Positions 1-10,700 of a DNA stretch of 64,000 nucleotides are shown in pieces. Each line of letters begins with the position of its first letter. Within the stretch, counting starts at the first letter, position 1. The translations under genes were made by a program, and so were the position numbers. Under the pieces are notes generated by a model. It was not told where the DNA came from, did no database searches, and saw only the letters and a list, made by a program, of their open reading frames with translations. The stretch comes from Palsa-504 sp963844625 (GTDB taxonomy: Bacteria; Actinomycetota; Actinomycetes; Streptosporangiales; Streptosporangiaceae), in the NCBI GenBank assembly GCA_963844625.1, contig CAWJPF010000027.1, forward strand, positions 1 to 64,000, read 5' to 3'.

Positions 1-323
1 TGCTGGCCTCGGCTACCACCCTAGCGCCCGGAACGATCTCCGTTGCTCATCCCACCCGAGTGAGCCTAATAGATCTGATGAGAACCTTTGCAGCAGAAGA
101 AAATCGTCGGTGCCGGTTTGTTCCGGTGCCTTGGCAGTTGGTCTACTGGCTGCTAAGGAGCGGTGAGTCCATGCGTCTGCGGCTGCCGTTCCGGGCCGAC
201 TCGCTGCTGGGCCTGATACACACGGCGCCCGGCCTGGTCGGCGGAGACCAACTCGCTCAGCTCGGTGTCACCTTGCGTGCGTTCACGGCGAGGGGTTCTA
301 CCGTGGCATCCGGAGCACGCTGA
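1..323 (+). CDS. NAD-dependent epimerase/dehydratase, C-terminal part (5' end outside window)
   Basis: The reading frame is open from the left edge (first full codon at base 3) to a TGA at 321-323, so this is the tail of a longer protein. The residues SLIDLMRTFAAEE and PVPWQLVYWLLR resemble the C-terminal helices of extended SDR sugar-nucleotide epimerases that close the sugar-binding pocket. The stop overlaps the ATG of the next gene (TGATG), so it heads a tightly packed glycan operon. The Rossmann fold and catalytic Tyr/Lys lie outside the window, so the substrate cannot be judged. Base composition is AT-richer than after 5.7 kb. Confidence 0.6.
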   Translation, partial: LASATTLAPGTISVAHPTRVSLIDLMRTFAAEENRRCRFVPVPWQLVYWLLRSGESMRLRLPFRADSLLGLIHTAPGLVGGDQLAQLGVTLRAFTARGSTVASGAR

Positions 324-1637
324 TGCGCATCCTTCTGCTCGCCCAATTCTTTCCACCAGACATCGGCGGTGAGGAGCGCCACGTTTTCAACCTCGCGAAC
401 ACCCTCGCTGAGCGGGGACACGAGGTTGCGGTAGCGACGCAACGCATGGTTGATGTCCCGGACCAGGAAACCCTCGCATCGGGGGTCCGGGTGCACAGGT
501 TCATCACGGCTGCCATGCGCCTCCCGGGTGTCTATTCGACCAGTCGCACCCATCACCCGCCACTGCCGGATCCGCTGGGCGTCCGCGAGTTGTCACGCAT
601 CACCCGGCAGGAGCGGCCAGCATGTCGTTCACGCCCATAACTGGATCGTCAACAGCGCTGTTGCGCTGCGTCGCTCCTCGCCGACGGGACCGCGGTTCGG
701 ACTCGTGCTGACGCTGCACGACTTCAGTCATGTCTGCGCGACGAAGAGATTGATGCGGATGGGCTCGGCATGTGAGGGACCTGCGGTCGCACGCTGCCTG
801 CCTTGCGCTACCGCCCACTACGGACCTGCCGTGGGACCGCTGACTGCGGCTGCTACTGCGCTGATGCGCCCATGGAAAAACCGGGCCATCGACCACGTGG
901 TCTGCGTGAGCAGCGCTGTCGCCAATGGTAACCATATCCCGCGCGGCCCAAACACCAGCGTGATACCTAATTTCGTCCTTGACGAGGTCGTCCTGGGTCA
1001 CGCAGGTGATGTGGCTGAGGGCCGGACCGAAGGCATTCCACCGGGCTTGCCGAAGGAGGAGTTCCTCCTTTTTGTTGGCGAGCTGTCCCGAGATAAGGGC
1101 CTGCCGACGCTGCTGCGGGCCTACGAGTCGCTCGGCCGGAAACGTCCGCCACTGCTGCTGGTCGGTCGACGCACGCCAGACACACCTACGCACCTTCCGG
1201 ACGGTGCTGAGATGTGCGCCGAGTGGCCACATGATCACGTTATGGCCGCATTTCGCCGTTGCCTTTTTGCTGTGCTTCCATCGATTTGTCTTGATGCCTG
1301 TCCGACGACCGTACTGGAGGCGATGGCCAGTGGTCGTCCGGTGGTCGCAACTACAACTGGCGGGATAGTCGATATGATCGTGGATGGGGAAAACGGGCTT
1401 CTTGTCCCCCCCGGCGATGAATACAAGCTCGCCGAAGCCATGGCCCGATTGTTGAATGATGCTGACCTACGCGTCCGCCTTGCTGCCGGTGCGCAGGAAC
1501 GCGTCCAGCGGTTCACAGCATCCGCAGTCGTAGAGCGCCTCGAAGCCGTTTACGCGCGGGTCGCTCCGCGAAATCCCGGGACGTCTCGAAAAACCTACCA
1601 GGCGAGCGCCGACGGACGAGACGCTGACAGATCATGA
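323..1637 (+). pseudogene. GT4-family glycosyltransferase, apparent +1 frameshift
   Basis: Frame one (from ATG 323) gives the N-terminal Rossmann half of a GT-B glycosyltransferase (LLAQFFPPDIGGEE, then HVFNLANTLAERGH). From about base 618 the homology continues one frame over, from VVHAHNWIVNS to base 1637. It contains the donor-site region with LEAMASGRPVVATTTGG. Joining the frames needs removal of one base around 615-621 and gives about 437 residues, a normal GT4 length. The role is sugar transfer from a nucleotide sugar at the inner membrane during polysaccharide or glycolipid assembly. The stop overlaps the next start. Either the gene is broken or the sequence has one extra base; four other genes in the window show the same pattern, which favours error. 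Confidence 0.75.
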
Positions 1638-2833
1638 TACGCAATGTAACTTCCGGCCAAGCGTCCGGCCATCGAGCGGACCAGACGCTGGAACGGCCAC
1701 TGCGGGTACTCATGGTCTGCCCACGTTACCTTCCGGAGGTGGGCGGGACTGAGATGCACGTCCATGAGGTTACCCGTCGCCTCTCGGCGCTGGGGAGTTT
1801 CGAAATCACCGTGCTCACAACCGACCGGTCCCGGCGCCTGCCACGGCAGGAGGTCGTTGAGGGTATCTCTGTCCTGCGTGTCCCGTCCTGGCCACGCAGG
1901 CGAGATTATTACCTCGCCCCGGGGATTGCGGCTGTGATCAGGCAGCGCAGATGGGACCTCGTGCATTGCCAAGGCATCCACACGCCTGTGCCATTGCTCG
2001 CCATGATCTCCGCACGGCGGGTCGGCGTCCCTTATCTGGTCACCTTCCACACCGGCGGGCACTCGTCACGGCTCCGGAACGCCATGCGAACCACCCAATG
2101 GCGACTGGCAGGCCCGCTGCTGCGAAACGCCGTGTCACTTATCGCGGTAAGCCGCTTCGAGGCGACCGCCCTCACGCGGCATGCCCGCCTCGGAGACAAG
2201 CCGGTCATCGTGATCCGTAACGGCGGAGCGCTACCGTCGCCTCGCACCGGGACGGTCGCCGTGCCCGGCCGGATCGTTTCCAGTGGCCGGCTGGAACGGT
2301 ACAAGGGACACCACCGGGTCATCGAGGCACTGCCGCACGTTATGCGTGAGATCCCCGAAGCTCACCTGCTGATCTTGGGGAGTGGTCCGTACGAGGGCAA
2401 TCTCCGCGAACTCGCTCGCCATCTTGGAATTTCCGACCGGGTGAACATCAAGTACGTGGCGTCGGCGGATCGCCAAGGTATGGCTACCACGTTGGCCGAG
2501 TCGAGCGTCGTAGCCGCCTTGTCGGACTATGAGGCGCACCCGGTGGCGGTGATGGAGGCCTTGTGTGCCGGGCGCCCGGTCGTGGGTTATGACCTGGCTG
2601 GCACCGGCGAGCTCATCGCCGAGGGGTGGGTCCGTGGCGTGCCGCGCGACGCGCCTGCCGCCGCTGTCGCCCAAGAGCTTGTCAAGGCAATGTCGTCTCC
2701 CTCGCTGGTGGACCACGCCCAGCTACCAAGCTGGGACTCGTGCGCTGAGCAACTTGCGCATGTCTACCTGTCGTCACCAGGCATCCTCTCCCGTAGTTCG
2801 CGCTCGCTAAGGAGGCTTGGGGGAGAGATATGA
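1634..2833 (+). CDS. GT4-family glycosyltransferase
   Basis: This is a 399-residue GT-B glycosyltransferase. The N-terminal domain has LMVCPRYLPEVGGTEMHVHE, and the C-terminal nucleotide-sugar domain has SSGRLERYKGHHRVIEAL. It carries the EX7E motif (ALSDYEAHPVAVMEAL) typical of retaining GT4 enzymes. ATG 1634 overlaps the TGA of the preceding glycosyltransferase, and its own TGA overlaps the following ATG (ATGA), so the three genes are probably co-translated. Being adjacent to another GT4 and a GT-C-like membrane protein, it likely builds a cell-surface glycan. Donor and acceptor sugars cannot be deduced. Confidence 0.85.
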   Translation: MIRNVTSGQASGHRADQTLERPLRVLMVCPRYLPEVGGTEMHVHEVTRRLSALGSFEITVLTTDRSRRLPRQEVVEGISVLRVPSWPRRRDYYLAPGIAAVIRQRRWDLVHCQGIHTPVPLLAMISARRVGVPYLVTFHTGGHSSRLRNAMRTTQWRLAGPLLRNAVSLIAVSRFEATALTRHARLGDKPVIVIRNGGALPSPRTGTVAVPGRIVSSGRLERYKGHHRVIEALPHVMREIPEAHLLILGSGPYEGNLRELARHLGISDRVNIKYVASADRQGMATTLAESSVVAALSDYEAHPVAVMEALCAGRPVVGYDLAGTGELIAEGWVRGVPRDAPAAAVAQELVKAMSSPSLVDHAQLPSWDSCAEQLAHVYLSSPGILSRSSRSLRRLGGEI

Positions 2834-5290
2834 GCGCGCGAGAACATGCTTCACCATCCGGCCCCTCGCACGACCTAACGACCCGCAATGCTCAGGACGG
2901 CACTGCGCAGACCGCGAATTCGCTGAACGCCACGAGGGCCGGACACGGGGGCCCTGCGCAGACTTTCCGAGATTCGCAGCCGGGAGATGCCGGCCTGAAC
3001 CGTGCACCCGAAGCGTTTGGAATGCGTCGTCGTGGCCGACAGGGCCATTTTCTCGCCGGCGTGGTCGGCGCGACTACGGGCCTCGGCCTGTGCGGTGAAG
3101 GTTTTGCAATGGCTGTCGCCCCACGACATCCCGCAGTCGGGCAGCTGCTGTTCTTTGTCGCCATTGTCGTTCCATTCATGATTTTCCTGACGGTACTGAT
3201 GGTCCCGCGACTGGGCTCTCTCAGGCAGATTACTGTTGCCGTTCTTGGCCTGTATCCTGCAGTGGTCTACCGCATGTCCAGTCCACTCGTGCTAGCCGGG
3301 TACGACGAGCATCAGCACGAGCAGTCGCTCATGAACCTATTGCAGGGAAGTGGCCTATTCTCACCCAATCCGGTTTTGCGGGTGAGTCCATACTATCCAG
3401 GGCTAGAGATTTTTACCGCCGTCGGGATCCGCCTAACTGGCCTGCCTGTCGTGCTGGCAATGTCTCTTGTCGTCCTGCTGTGCCGACTGCTCCTTGTCCT
3501 GCTAATCTATCACTCTGCACTCCTTGTCAGCCCGTCACGCCGCGGCGCGTCTTTGGTGGTCGCCTTTTACGCTGTTTCCTCGGAATTCTACTCGTTCAAC
3601 TCCGGATTCTCCTATCAAACGCTGGCTCTGACCTTGGGCTTGGGCGGGATCTTCCTGCTGCGTCGCGCCCAACTTGCCGACTACGCCACGGGCCGCAGGC
3701 TTTCTTTTATTGCGTCGCTGGTACTGATCGCCACTGTGGTCACTCACCACGCCACAAGCTGGATAGTGCTGGCGTTCCTCATTGCCTGGGCGGCGTTGAG
3801 CCGGAAGGGCGAGCGCAAGTTCCTCGTTCGTGCCGCGGTAGTAATGGGAGCTGCCGTTGCCATCTGGACAGCAGCTCTCGCTGCGCCCCTAGCCGGGTAC
3901 TTTGTGCCGATCTTCACGAGCATTATACAGACTGCGCAGACTTTTCTGACGGGAACCAGCGCAGCATCACATCTTCGGCGCTAGCGGCGGAACGCCGCCG
4001 ATCGCGGACTGGGAGCGCGTTGTCCTGGTTATCTACGAGCTTTCTTGCACCCTAGCAGCATTGGTATGCGCCTGGATTATGCTTTCGCGAGCGTTTCGTA
4101 ACCGGGATCGCATGCTCGGTCTCCTGGGCGCCTTGAATCTCGCCTTTCCTGTCACCGCCGCTGCACATTTCAACCCGAGCGTCGGTGAGTTGGGGGACCG
4201 GGCTTCTACATTCTTGTTCTTCCCACTCGCGCTGTCATGTTCCTTGATAATCCAGCGCCACCCTCGAGTCACCCGGCGTCCGGCCCGTCGGCCCAACCCC
4301 TTCCGGCCCGCCGTGCTCATGGCCTTGATAGGCGGGACGACGGTTATCTATCTAGGCGGCATCTTGCTCGGGTCTAACCCCGACTGGCAGCGCCTCCCGG
4401 GCCCCTACCTCGTTTCAGCCGACTTTCGCTCGCAGGATCCCGAAACTCTGGCGGCGGTCGAGTGGGCCGCCAAGAATCTTCCCGCGGGCAGTACCGTGGT
4501 AGCCGACCGAGTTCCCGCCGTTCTTCTCGGGAGTCAGGCACGGCTGTGGCCCGAGTCTGATCCGCAGCAAGGCTTCGTCCCGGCGCAATTGTACTTCTCA
4601 GATACCTGGGGTCCTCAACAGACCGCAATCGTCAAGGGCTTGCATATTGATTACCTGTACGTCGACACGCGCCTAGCTGACTCGCTGCCGTACGTTGGGT
4701 ACTACATCTCCGAAGGAGAAACGACTAAGCCGACACGTATCAGTGTGGCAGATGTTGCCAAGTTCGCGCATGTCCCAGGCCTGACGGCCGTTTACCATCA
4801 TGGTCCCGTGACCATTTATAACACCGCTGGCCTCGGGGTTGCACCTGAGTGGAATGGATTCCGAGGCCATCATACGATGGGCCTAGGGTCCTTGGACGCA
4901 ATTTTGGGTGCGGTCGTCATCCTTCTCCTCTGGCTAATCAGAAGACGATTGGCATGGGTAGCATCGGCCGCCCGGGACATCGGTGTTCTCGCGACCACGT
5001 TGGCTGTCATCGCTATCACCATTTTCATAGGTGGCGCACTCCTCGCCCTTCGCGTGATGCCTGGCCCCGCCTTCACCCTGGGGGCCGTTGTGACGTCAGT
5101 CGTGATCCTTGCGGTTCAGCGCCGAAGGGACGGCCTGCGGCTTGTCCCGCGCCTGCCTTACCCGCGCAGACTGGATCCGCTTGTCGTTCTCGGAGTCGTT
5201 ACCGGGGCAGCCGGGCTGGCGATTGCCATCCATGCCGCGTGGATCACCGACGTCGCCGACGTCAATGCGATTCTTCGGGCTGTGCGGTGA
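2830..5290 (+). pseudogene. GT-C-like integral membrane protein, apparent +1 frameshift
   Basis: Frame one (ATG 2830) encodes a hydrophilic N-terminal stretch of about 75 residues and then many membrane segments, with an acidic pair in a loop (AGYDEHQHEQSL) as in GT-C glycosyltransferases. It stops at 3984. The protein evidently continues in the next frame from about 3965 (IFGASGGTPPIADWERVV) to TGA 5290. That part gives more membrane segments, a soluble domain (around 4430-4850) and four final TM helices. Removing one base between 3955 and 3972 restores about 819 residues. The likely role is lipid-linked sugar transfer or polymer assembly outside the membrane, inferred only from topology and neighbours. 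It could also be a polymerase. Confidence 0.6.
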
Positions 5291-5324
5291 AGGTCCTGAT
5301 CTCCGGCGCGGATCCCGAGCGCAG

Positions 5325-5408
5325 TCCGGGCCGCTGGCCGGCAGCTTCATCCCCCCGGCGGACATCAAGACGGCCCAGGACGTGATCCGCTGCCGCACCA
5401 AGGTCGGG
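5325..5408 (+). pseudogene. IS110-type transposase fragment
   Basis: A short out-of-context reading frame gives LAGSFIPPADIKTAQDVIRC followed by RTKV. This resembles the segment of IS110-family transposases that begins with SF(I/V)PP and leads into the helical middle region. Only about 28 codons remain, with neither the RuvC-like DEDD domain nor the serine-containing C-terminus. It lies between the end of the AT-richer glycan cluster and a truncated MFS gene and looks like a residue of a transposition or recombination event. The match is from memory of the family. Confidence 0.4.
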
Positions 5409-5440
5409 CCACCCGAGATCGTCCGGCTGGACGCCTACAG

Positions 5441-5752
5441 ATCGGCGTGGCCGCCTTCGGCGCCATCTTCGCCCGGCGGCTGACCAGCTCGCTGGCGACC
5501 GCGGCCGGCACCGGCGTGCCCATCAGCGCCAGCGGCGGCCAGCTCGACCCGGCCACCGTCGACAAGCTGCCGGCCCAGGTCAAGCACGACGTGTTCGTCG
5601 CGATCGCGCACGCCGTCCAGGGCGTTTTCATCTGGGCGCTGCCCGCCGCGGTGCTGATCTTCGTGCTGGCGCTGCTGATCAAGGAAGTCCCGCTGCGCGG
5701 CCGGGCGCCGGCCGCGGACCCCGCCACCCAGGAGCCCGAGCTCGTGTCCTAG
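5441..5752 (+). pseudogene. C-terminal remnant of a DHA2-type MFS drug transporter
   Basis: The frame starts abruptly at about 5441 with IGVAAFGAIFARRLTSSLA and runs to TAG 5752. The remainder (VKHDVFVAIAHAVQGVFIWA, then one more TM helix and a charged tail) matches the last two membrane segments and periplasmic loop of EmrB/QacA-like 14-TM exporters. The other twelve or so helices are missing. No start codon or ribosome site fits, so it is a dead 3' fragment cut at the same scar as the IS110 remnant. It is followed by a strong terminator. Confidence 0.65.
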
Positions 5753-5775
5753 CGCGGACGACAACCGCCCGCAAC

Positions 5776-5816
5776 GCCGAACGGGCCGTGGTGGCTGGCA
5801 CCACGGCCCGTTCGGC
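5776..5816. terminator. Bidirectional stem-loop terminator
   Basis: Perfect 18-bp inverted repeat (arms 5776-5793 and 5799-5816, beginning GCCGAACGGGCCG) with a 5-nt loop. It lies between the MFS remnant on the plus strand and greA on the minus strand. There is no real U-tract on either side, as is common for actinobacterial hairpin terminators. Confidence 0.8.
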
Positions 5817-5828
5817 TGAAAAAGATCC

Positions 5829-6329
5829 TCAGACGCCGACGTACGGAACGGCTTCCAGGATCTCGACGGTGCTGGCGCGGCCGTTGGGCAGGGAGTAGGT
5901 GGCCCTCTCGCCCACCTTCTTGCCCATGATGGCGGCCCCGAGCGGCGAGCGGGGCGAGTAGACGTCGATCGGCGAGCCGCTCTCCTCGCGCGAGGCGAGC
6001 AGGAAGGTCACCTCGTCGTCGTCCTTGACGAACCGGATCGTGACGGTCATGCCCGGGCCGACCACGCCGTCGGTGCGCGCGGGCGCGCCGACCCGCGCGT
6101 TCTCCAGGATGTGCTGGAGCACGACGATCCGCGCCTCGATCTGACCCTGCTCGTCCTTGGCCGCGTGATAGCCGCCGTTCTCCTTCAGGTCGCCCTCGTC
6201 GCGGGCCGCCTCGATCTTCTTCGCGATATCGACGCGCCCCGGTCCGGAAAGGTGGTCAAGTTCGGCCTTGAGCCGGTCGTACGCCTCCTGGGTCAGCCAG
6301 GTGACGGTATCGTCGCGCGTCTCGGTCAC
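5829..6329 (-). CDS. greA: Transcription elongation factor GreA
   Basis: A 166-residue protein that rescues backtracked RNA polymerase by stimulating cleavage of the nascent transcript. The N-terminal coiled coil (WLTQEAYDRLKAELDHL to about residue 75) carries the acidic tip IEAARDEGDLKENGGYHAAK. The C-terminal FKBP-like domain has SPRSPLGAAIMGKKVGE. GTG at 6329 is chosen because AGGAG lies just upstream. A longer frame to 6374 exists but adds residues absent from the family. Divergent from mca, an arrangement I recall from other actinomycetes. Confidence 0.95.
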   Translation of the reverse strand: MTETRDDTVTWLTQEAYDRLKAELDHLSGPGRVDIAKKIEAARDEGDLKENGGYHAAKDEQGQIEARIVVLQHILENARVGAPARTDGVVGPGMTVTIRFVKDDDEVTFLLASREESGSPIDVYSPRSPLGAAIMGKKVGERATYSLPNGRASTVEILEAVPYVGV

Positions 6330-6530
6330 GGAAACTCCTAGGTACTGCGCAGGACATACAGTCCGCGGGACCATGGTCGGTCCTCGGGGGTAATCTCTCT
6401 GAGGCTAACTAGCGTCGGCGACTTAGGCGTTCTAGTCAAATGGGGAAACTCGCCAACAGCGGGGAACGGGGAATGCGGTGCAGGCTAACGGGTGTTTGCG
6501 GCACTGTAGGTTAATCGAGGGAGACCACCG

Positions 6531-7427
6531 TTGCAAAGCCAGCTGAGGCTGATGGCCGTGCACGCGCACCCGGACGACGAGTCGAGCAAGGGTGCCGCCA
6601 CGATGGCGCGTTACGTCCGCGAGGGCGCGCAGGTGCTGGTGTGCACGCTGACCGGCGGGGAACGCGGCGACATCTTGAACCCGGCGATGGACCGGCCGGA
6701 GATCAAGGCCGACATCACCAGTGTCCGGCGCGAGGAAATGGCGCGCGCCCGGGAGATCCTCGGCGTCGAGCAGCGCTTCCTCGGCTTCATCGACTCCGGG
6801 CTGCCCGAGGGTGACCCGAAGCCGCCGCTGCCCGAGGGCTGCTTCGCGCTCATGCCGGTGGCCGAGGCGGCCGAGCCGCTGGTGCGCGCCATCCGCGAAT
6901 TCAGGCCGCACGTGATGCTCACCTACGACGAGAACGGCGGCTACCCGCACCCGGACCACGTCATGACCCACGAGGTCTCCGTGGCGGCGTTCGAGGCCGC
7001 TGCCGACCCGGACGCGTACCCGGAGTCCGGCGAGCCCTGGCAGCCGCTCAAGCTGTACTACTTCGCGTCCTTTCACGGCGGCAAGTACGTGGCCCTGCAC
7101 GAGGAGATGCTCCGCCGCGGCCTGGAGTCGCCCTACACGAAGATCTTCGAGGAGCGGGCCAAGCGCGCCGCGGAGCGCGGCGAGGAACGGCACGAGCTTG
7201 AGATCACCACGCAGGTGCCGTGCGGCGACTTCTTCGAGATCAGGGACCAGGCGCTGAAGGCTCACGCCACGCAGGTCGACCCGGCCGGCTTCTGGTTCTC
7301 CTGCCCGATGGAGGTGCAGCGGTCCGCGTGGCCGACGGAGGACTATCATCTGGCTAGGTCTGTCGTTGACAGCGACCTGCCCGAGGATGACCTGTTCGCG
7401 GGTATCCGGGAGAGGGTGAGTCTTTGA
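6531..7427 (+). CDS. mca: Mycothiol S-conjugate amidase
   Basis: A 298-residue zinc amidase of the LmbE/PIG-L fold. It cleaves mycothiol S-conjugates to release a mercapturic acid (AcCys-R) and GlcN-Ins, so it is a cytosolic detoxification enzyme. The zinc motif AHPDDE is at residues 12-17, and the second metal motif HPDH lies near residue 140 in YDENGGYPHPDHVMTHEV. Length and the TLTGGERGDILNPAMD region fit Mca rather than the paralog MshB. TTG at 6531 follows the purine-rich GAGGGAG. Its TGA overlaps the next start (TTGA). The gene marks a mycothiol-producing actinobacterium. Confidence 0.93.
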   Translation: MQSQLRLMAVHAHPDDESSKGAATMARYVREGAQVLVCTLTGGERGDILNPAMDRPEIKADITSVRREEMARAREILGVEQRFLGFIDSGLPEGDPKPPLPEGCFALMPVAEAAEPLVRAIREFRPHVMLTYDENGGYPHPDHVMTHEVSVAAFEAAADPDAYPESGEPWQPLKLYYFASFHGGKYVALHEEMLRRGLESPYTKIFEERAKRAAERGEERHELEITTQVPCGDFFEIRDQALKAHATQVDPAGFWFSCPMEVQRSAWPTEDYHLARSVVDSDLPEDDLFAGIRERVSL

Positions 7428-7645
7428 CGCATCTCGTGCTCGCGGCCGTCGCCGCGTCCTCCTCATCGACCAGCGACATCGAGCCTGGCGTGCTCGGCTT
7501 CCTGGTGGTCGCGGGCATAGGCGTCGCGCTCGTCTTCCTGCTCCGCTCGATGAACAAGCAGTTCCACAAGATCGAGCCCCACCCCGCGGCGCCGGAAGGC
7601 GGCCAGGGCGAGGAGCAGCCCGCCGCGCCGAAGACAGTCAGCTAA
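7424..7645 (+). CDS. Small single-pass membrane protein downstream of mca
   Basis: A 73-residue protein with an N-terminal hydrophobic stretch, one clear TM helix (VLGFLVVAGIGVALVFLL, residues about 23-40), and a positively charged then Pro/Glu-rich cytoplasmic tail (SMNKQFHKIE). TTG 7424 overlaps the stop of mca by four bases, so translation is probably coupled. A small membrane protein at this position is common in actinomycetes. Its function is unknown. Confidence 0.75.
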   Translation: MTHLVLAAVAASSSSTSDIEPGVLGFLVVAGIGVALVFLLRSMNKQFHKIEPHPAAPEGGQGEEQPAAPKTVS

Positions 7646-7725
7646 GACCCCATCGGCGTTTCGCATCGTGTCCGGGTCAGGTCGCTGTTAGCGTGTTGAG
7701 CCAGGCGGTTAGCGGGAGTAGCGGC

Positions 7726-10700
7726 ATGCGGGTCATTCACGGCATCTGGGCCCACGGTGCCCTCTGCCTGTGGGCCGAGGACCCGGACCTGCGGCGCCCG
7801 GTGTCGCATGGTCCGGGCCCCCGCGGCTCGAGCGCGCCGCGCCCGCACCCGTATGCGTGCCAGTCCGCCGAGCTGGCCGACCTGCTCGCCGGGCTACCCC
7901 GGCCGGCCGCCGAGGCCGCCCGCAAGGCCGTCGACGACGAGCTGATCCTGCAGCTGCCCTCGGCCGGGAGTGAGCCGCTGCCCTCACCAGGGGCGACCCG
8001 GCCGCAAGCCGGCCCCGCCGGCCCTGCCGGGCGCGGTCCCCGGGTGGCGCTGGCCCGCTGGCGGGTGCCCGCCGTCGCCGTCGATCCCATGGCCGCGCTG
8101 ACCTTGCTCGGCGGCCTGGATGGCCTGGACGACGCCGTGGCCGTTGCGGGCGGGTCGCTGCCCTACCTGGCCGCGGTGGCTCGCTTCGCCGCTGACCTGG
8201 CCGCCCGCGGCCGGGTGCTGCCGGTCCTGGCGGCCGAGGGTGATGGCTACGCGGCGAGGTGGTGCCCGGTGCTGGGCGGCGCCGACGCGCAGCGCGGGCG
8301 TGACCTGGCGGCGGCGATGCCGCCGTCGTGCCGGGCCGTGGCTGGTTCGGCGCCCGGGTCGTTGCTGGCGCAGGCCCTGGAATCGCTCACCGATGCCGCG
8401 GCGCGGTCTCGCCTCCCCGGTTCGCTCCTGCCCGCGAGGCGAGGCCGTACTCCGGCTCGCCTTCCGATGGCCGAACGATTCGTGGTTGCCCTGACCGCGC
8501 CCGATGCCCGCCTCGAGGTGCTGACGCCGCAGGACGAGACTCAGGCCGGGGAACTGGCCGCGCAGCTTGACGCCTGGCTGGACGAGGCCCGGATACCGGC
8601 CGGCCCGGTGCGGACCTGCTTCCGGCTCACCGAGCCCGCCGCGGCGGACGCCGATCCCTGGCGGGTCGAGTTCTCGCTGCAGTCCGCCGAAGACCCCAGC
8701 CTCATGGTCCCCGCCGCGGACGTGTGGGCCGGGCAGGGCACCGGGTCCGGCGGCGACCCGGTCGAGGAGCTGCTGGCCGGGCTGGGCGCCGCCGCGCGGC
8801 TGTTCGGCGAGGTTGAGGACGCGCTGCGCGAGGCGGCGCCGGCCAGGGTCGAACTGGACACGGCGGGCGCGTTCCGGTTCCTCAAGGAGACCGGGCCGCT
8901 GCTCGCCGGGGCCGGGTTCGGCGTGCTGCTGCCGGACTGGGTGCGCAAGGCGCGCCTCGGGCTGAAGCTGACCACCCGCTCGCAGAGCTCGTCCGCTACC
9001 TCGGTGACCGGGGCGAAGTTCGGCCTGGGGGACCTGGTGGACTTCCGCTACGACGTGGCCGTGGGCGACGAGGCGCTCGATCCGGCTGAGCTGGCCGAGC
9101 TGGCCCGGCTGAAGGTCCCGCTGGTCCGGCTCCGGGGCCAGTGGGTGGAGCTGGACGACGCGCACGTCAAGGCCGCGCTGAAGTTCCTCGAGCGCCAGGC
9201 GGCCGGGACGATGACCGCGGCCGACGCGCTGGCCGTCGGGCTGCACGGCCCGGACGAGGACGTCCCGCTGGTCGGCGTGGACGCGGACGGCTGGCTCGGT
9301 GACCTGCTGTCCGGTCAGGTAGACCGGCGGCTGCGGCCGATGACCGCGCCGCCGGGCTTCGACGGCCAGCTGCGGCCCTACCAGGAACGCGGTCTGTCCT
9401 GGCTGTCCTTCCTCGGCGGGCTCGGCCTGGGCGGCATCCTGGCCGACGACATGGGCCTGGGCAAGACGATCCAGCTGCTGTCGCTCGTCGCCGCTGAGCG
9501 GGCGGCCGCGGCCGGGCCTACGCTGCTGGTGTGCCCGATGTCGCTGGTCGGCAACTGGCAGCGGGAGGCGGCCCGGTTCACTCCGGACCTGCGAGTGCAC
9601 GTGCACCACGGCGCGGACCGGCTGGACGGCGAGTCGCTCACGCTGGCGCTCGCCGACGCGGACCTGGTCCTCACCAGCTACGGCGTCGCCACCAGGGACC
9701 AGGCCGCGCTCAGCCAGCTGACCTGGGCCCGGGTGGTCTGCGACGAGGCGCAGAACATCAAGAACCATACGACCAGGCAGGCCCGGGCCGTCCGGGCGCT
9801 GCCGGCCGCCACCCGGATCGCGCTGACCGGGACCCCGGTGGAGAACCGGCTGTCCGATCTGTGGTCGATCATGGAGTTCACCAACCCGGGCCTGCTCGGG
9901 CCGGCCGGGAAGTTCCGGGAGAGGTACTCGGTCCCGATCGAGCGCCACGCGTCGGAGGACGCCGCGCACGCGCTGAAGCGCCTGACCCAGCCGTTCGTGC
10001 TGCGCCGCCTGAAGACCGACAAGACGATCATCTCCGACCTGCCGGACAAGCAGGAGATGAAGGTCTGGTGCAACCTGACCCCGGAGCAGGCCAGCCTGTA
10101 CGCGGCCACGGTCGCCGACATGCTGACCCGGATCGACGAGGCGCCGGATGACATCAGCCGCCGCGGCCTGGTGCTGGCCACGATGGCCAGGCTCAAGCAG
10201 GTCTGCAACCACCCCGCGCACCTGCTCGGCGACGGCTCCCGGCTGCCGGGCCGGTCCGGCAAGCTGGCCCGGCTGGAGGAGATCTGCGACGAGATCGTGG
10301 CCGAGGGCGATAAGGCGCTGTGCTTCACCCAGTACGCCGAGTTCGGCCGGATGCTGCAGCCGCACCTGGCGGCCCGGCTCGGCTGCCCGGTGCTGTTCCT
10401 GCACGGCGGCACGACCAAGAAGCAGCGGGACGCGATGGTGGCTCAGTTCGCCGCGCTGGACGAGCCCGCGCTGTTCCTGCTGTCGCTCAAGGCCGGCGGG
10501 ACCGGGCTCAACCTGACCGCCGCCAGCCACGTGATCCACGTTGACCGGTGGTGGAACCCGGCGGTGGAGGACCAGGCGACCGACCGGGCGTTCCGCATCG
10601 GCCAGCGCCGCAACGTCCAGGTCCGCAAGTTCGTCTGCGTCGGCACCCTGGAAGAGCGGATCGACGCCATGATCGAGGAGAAGAAGGCCCTGGCCGACCG

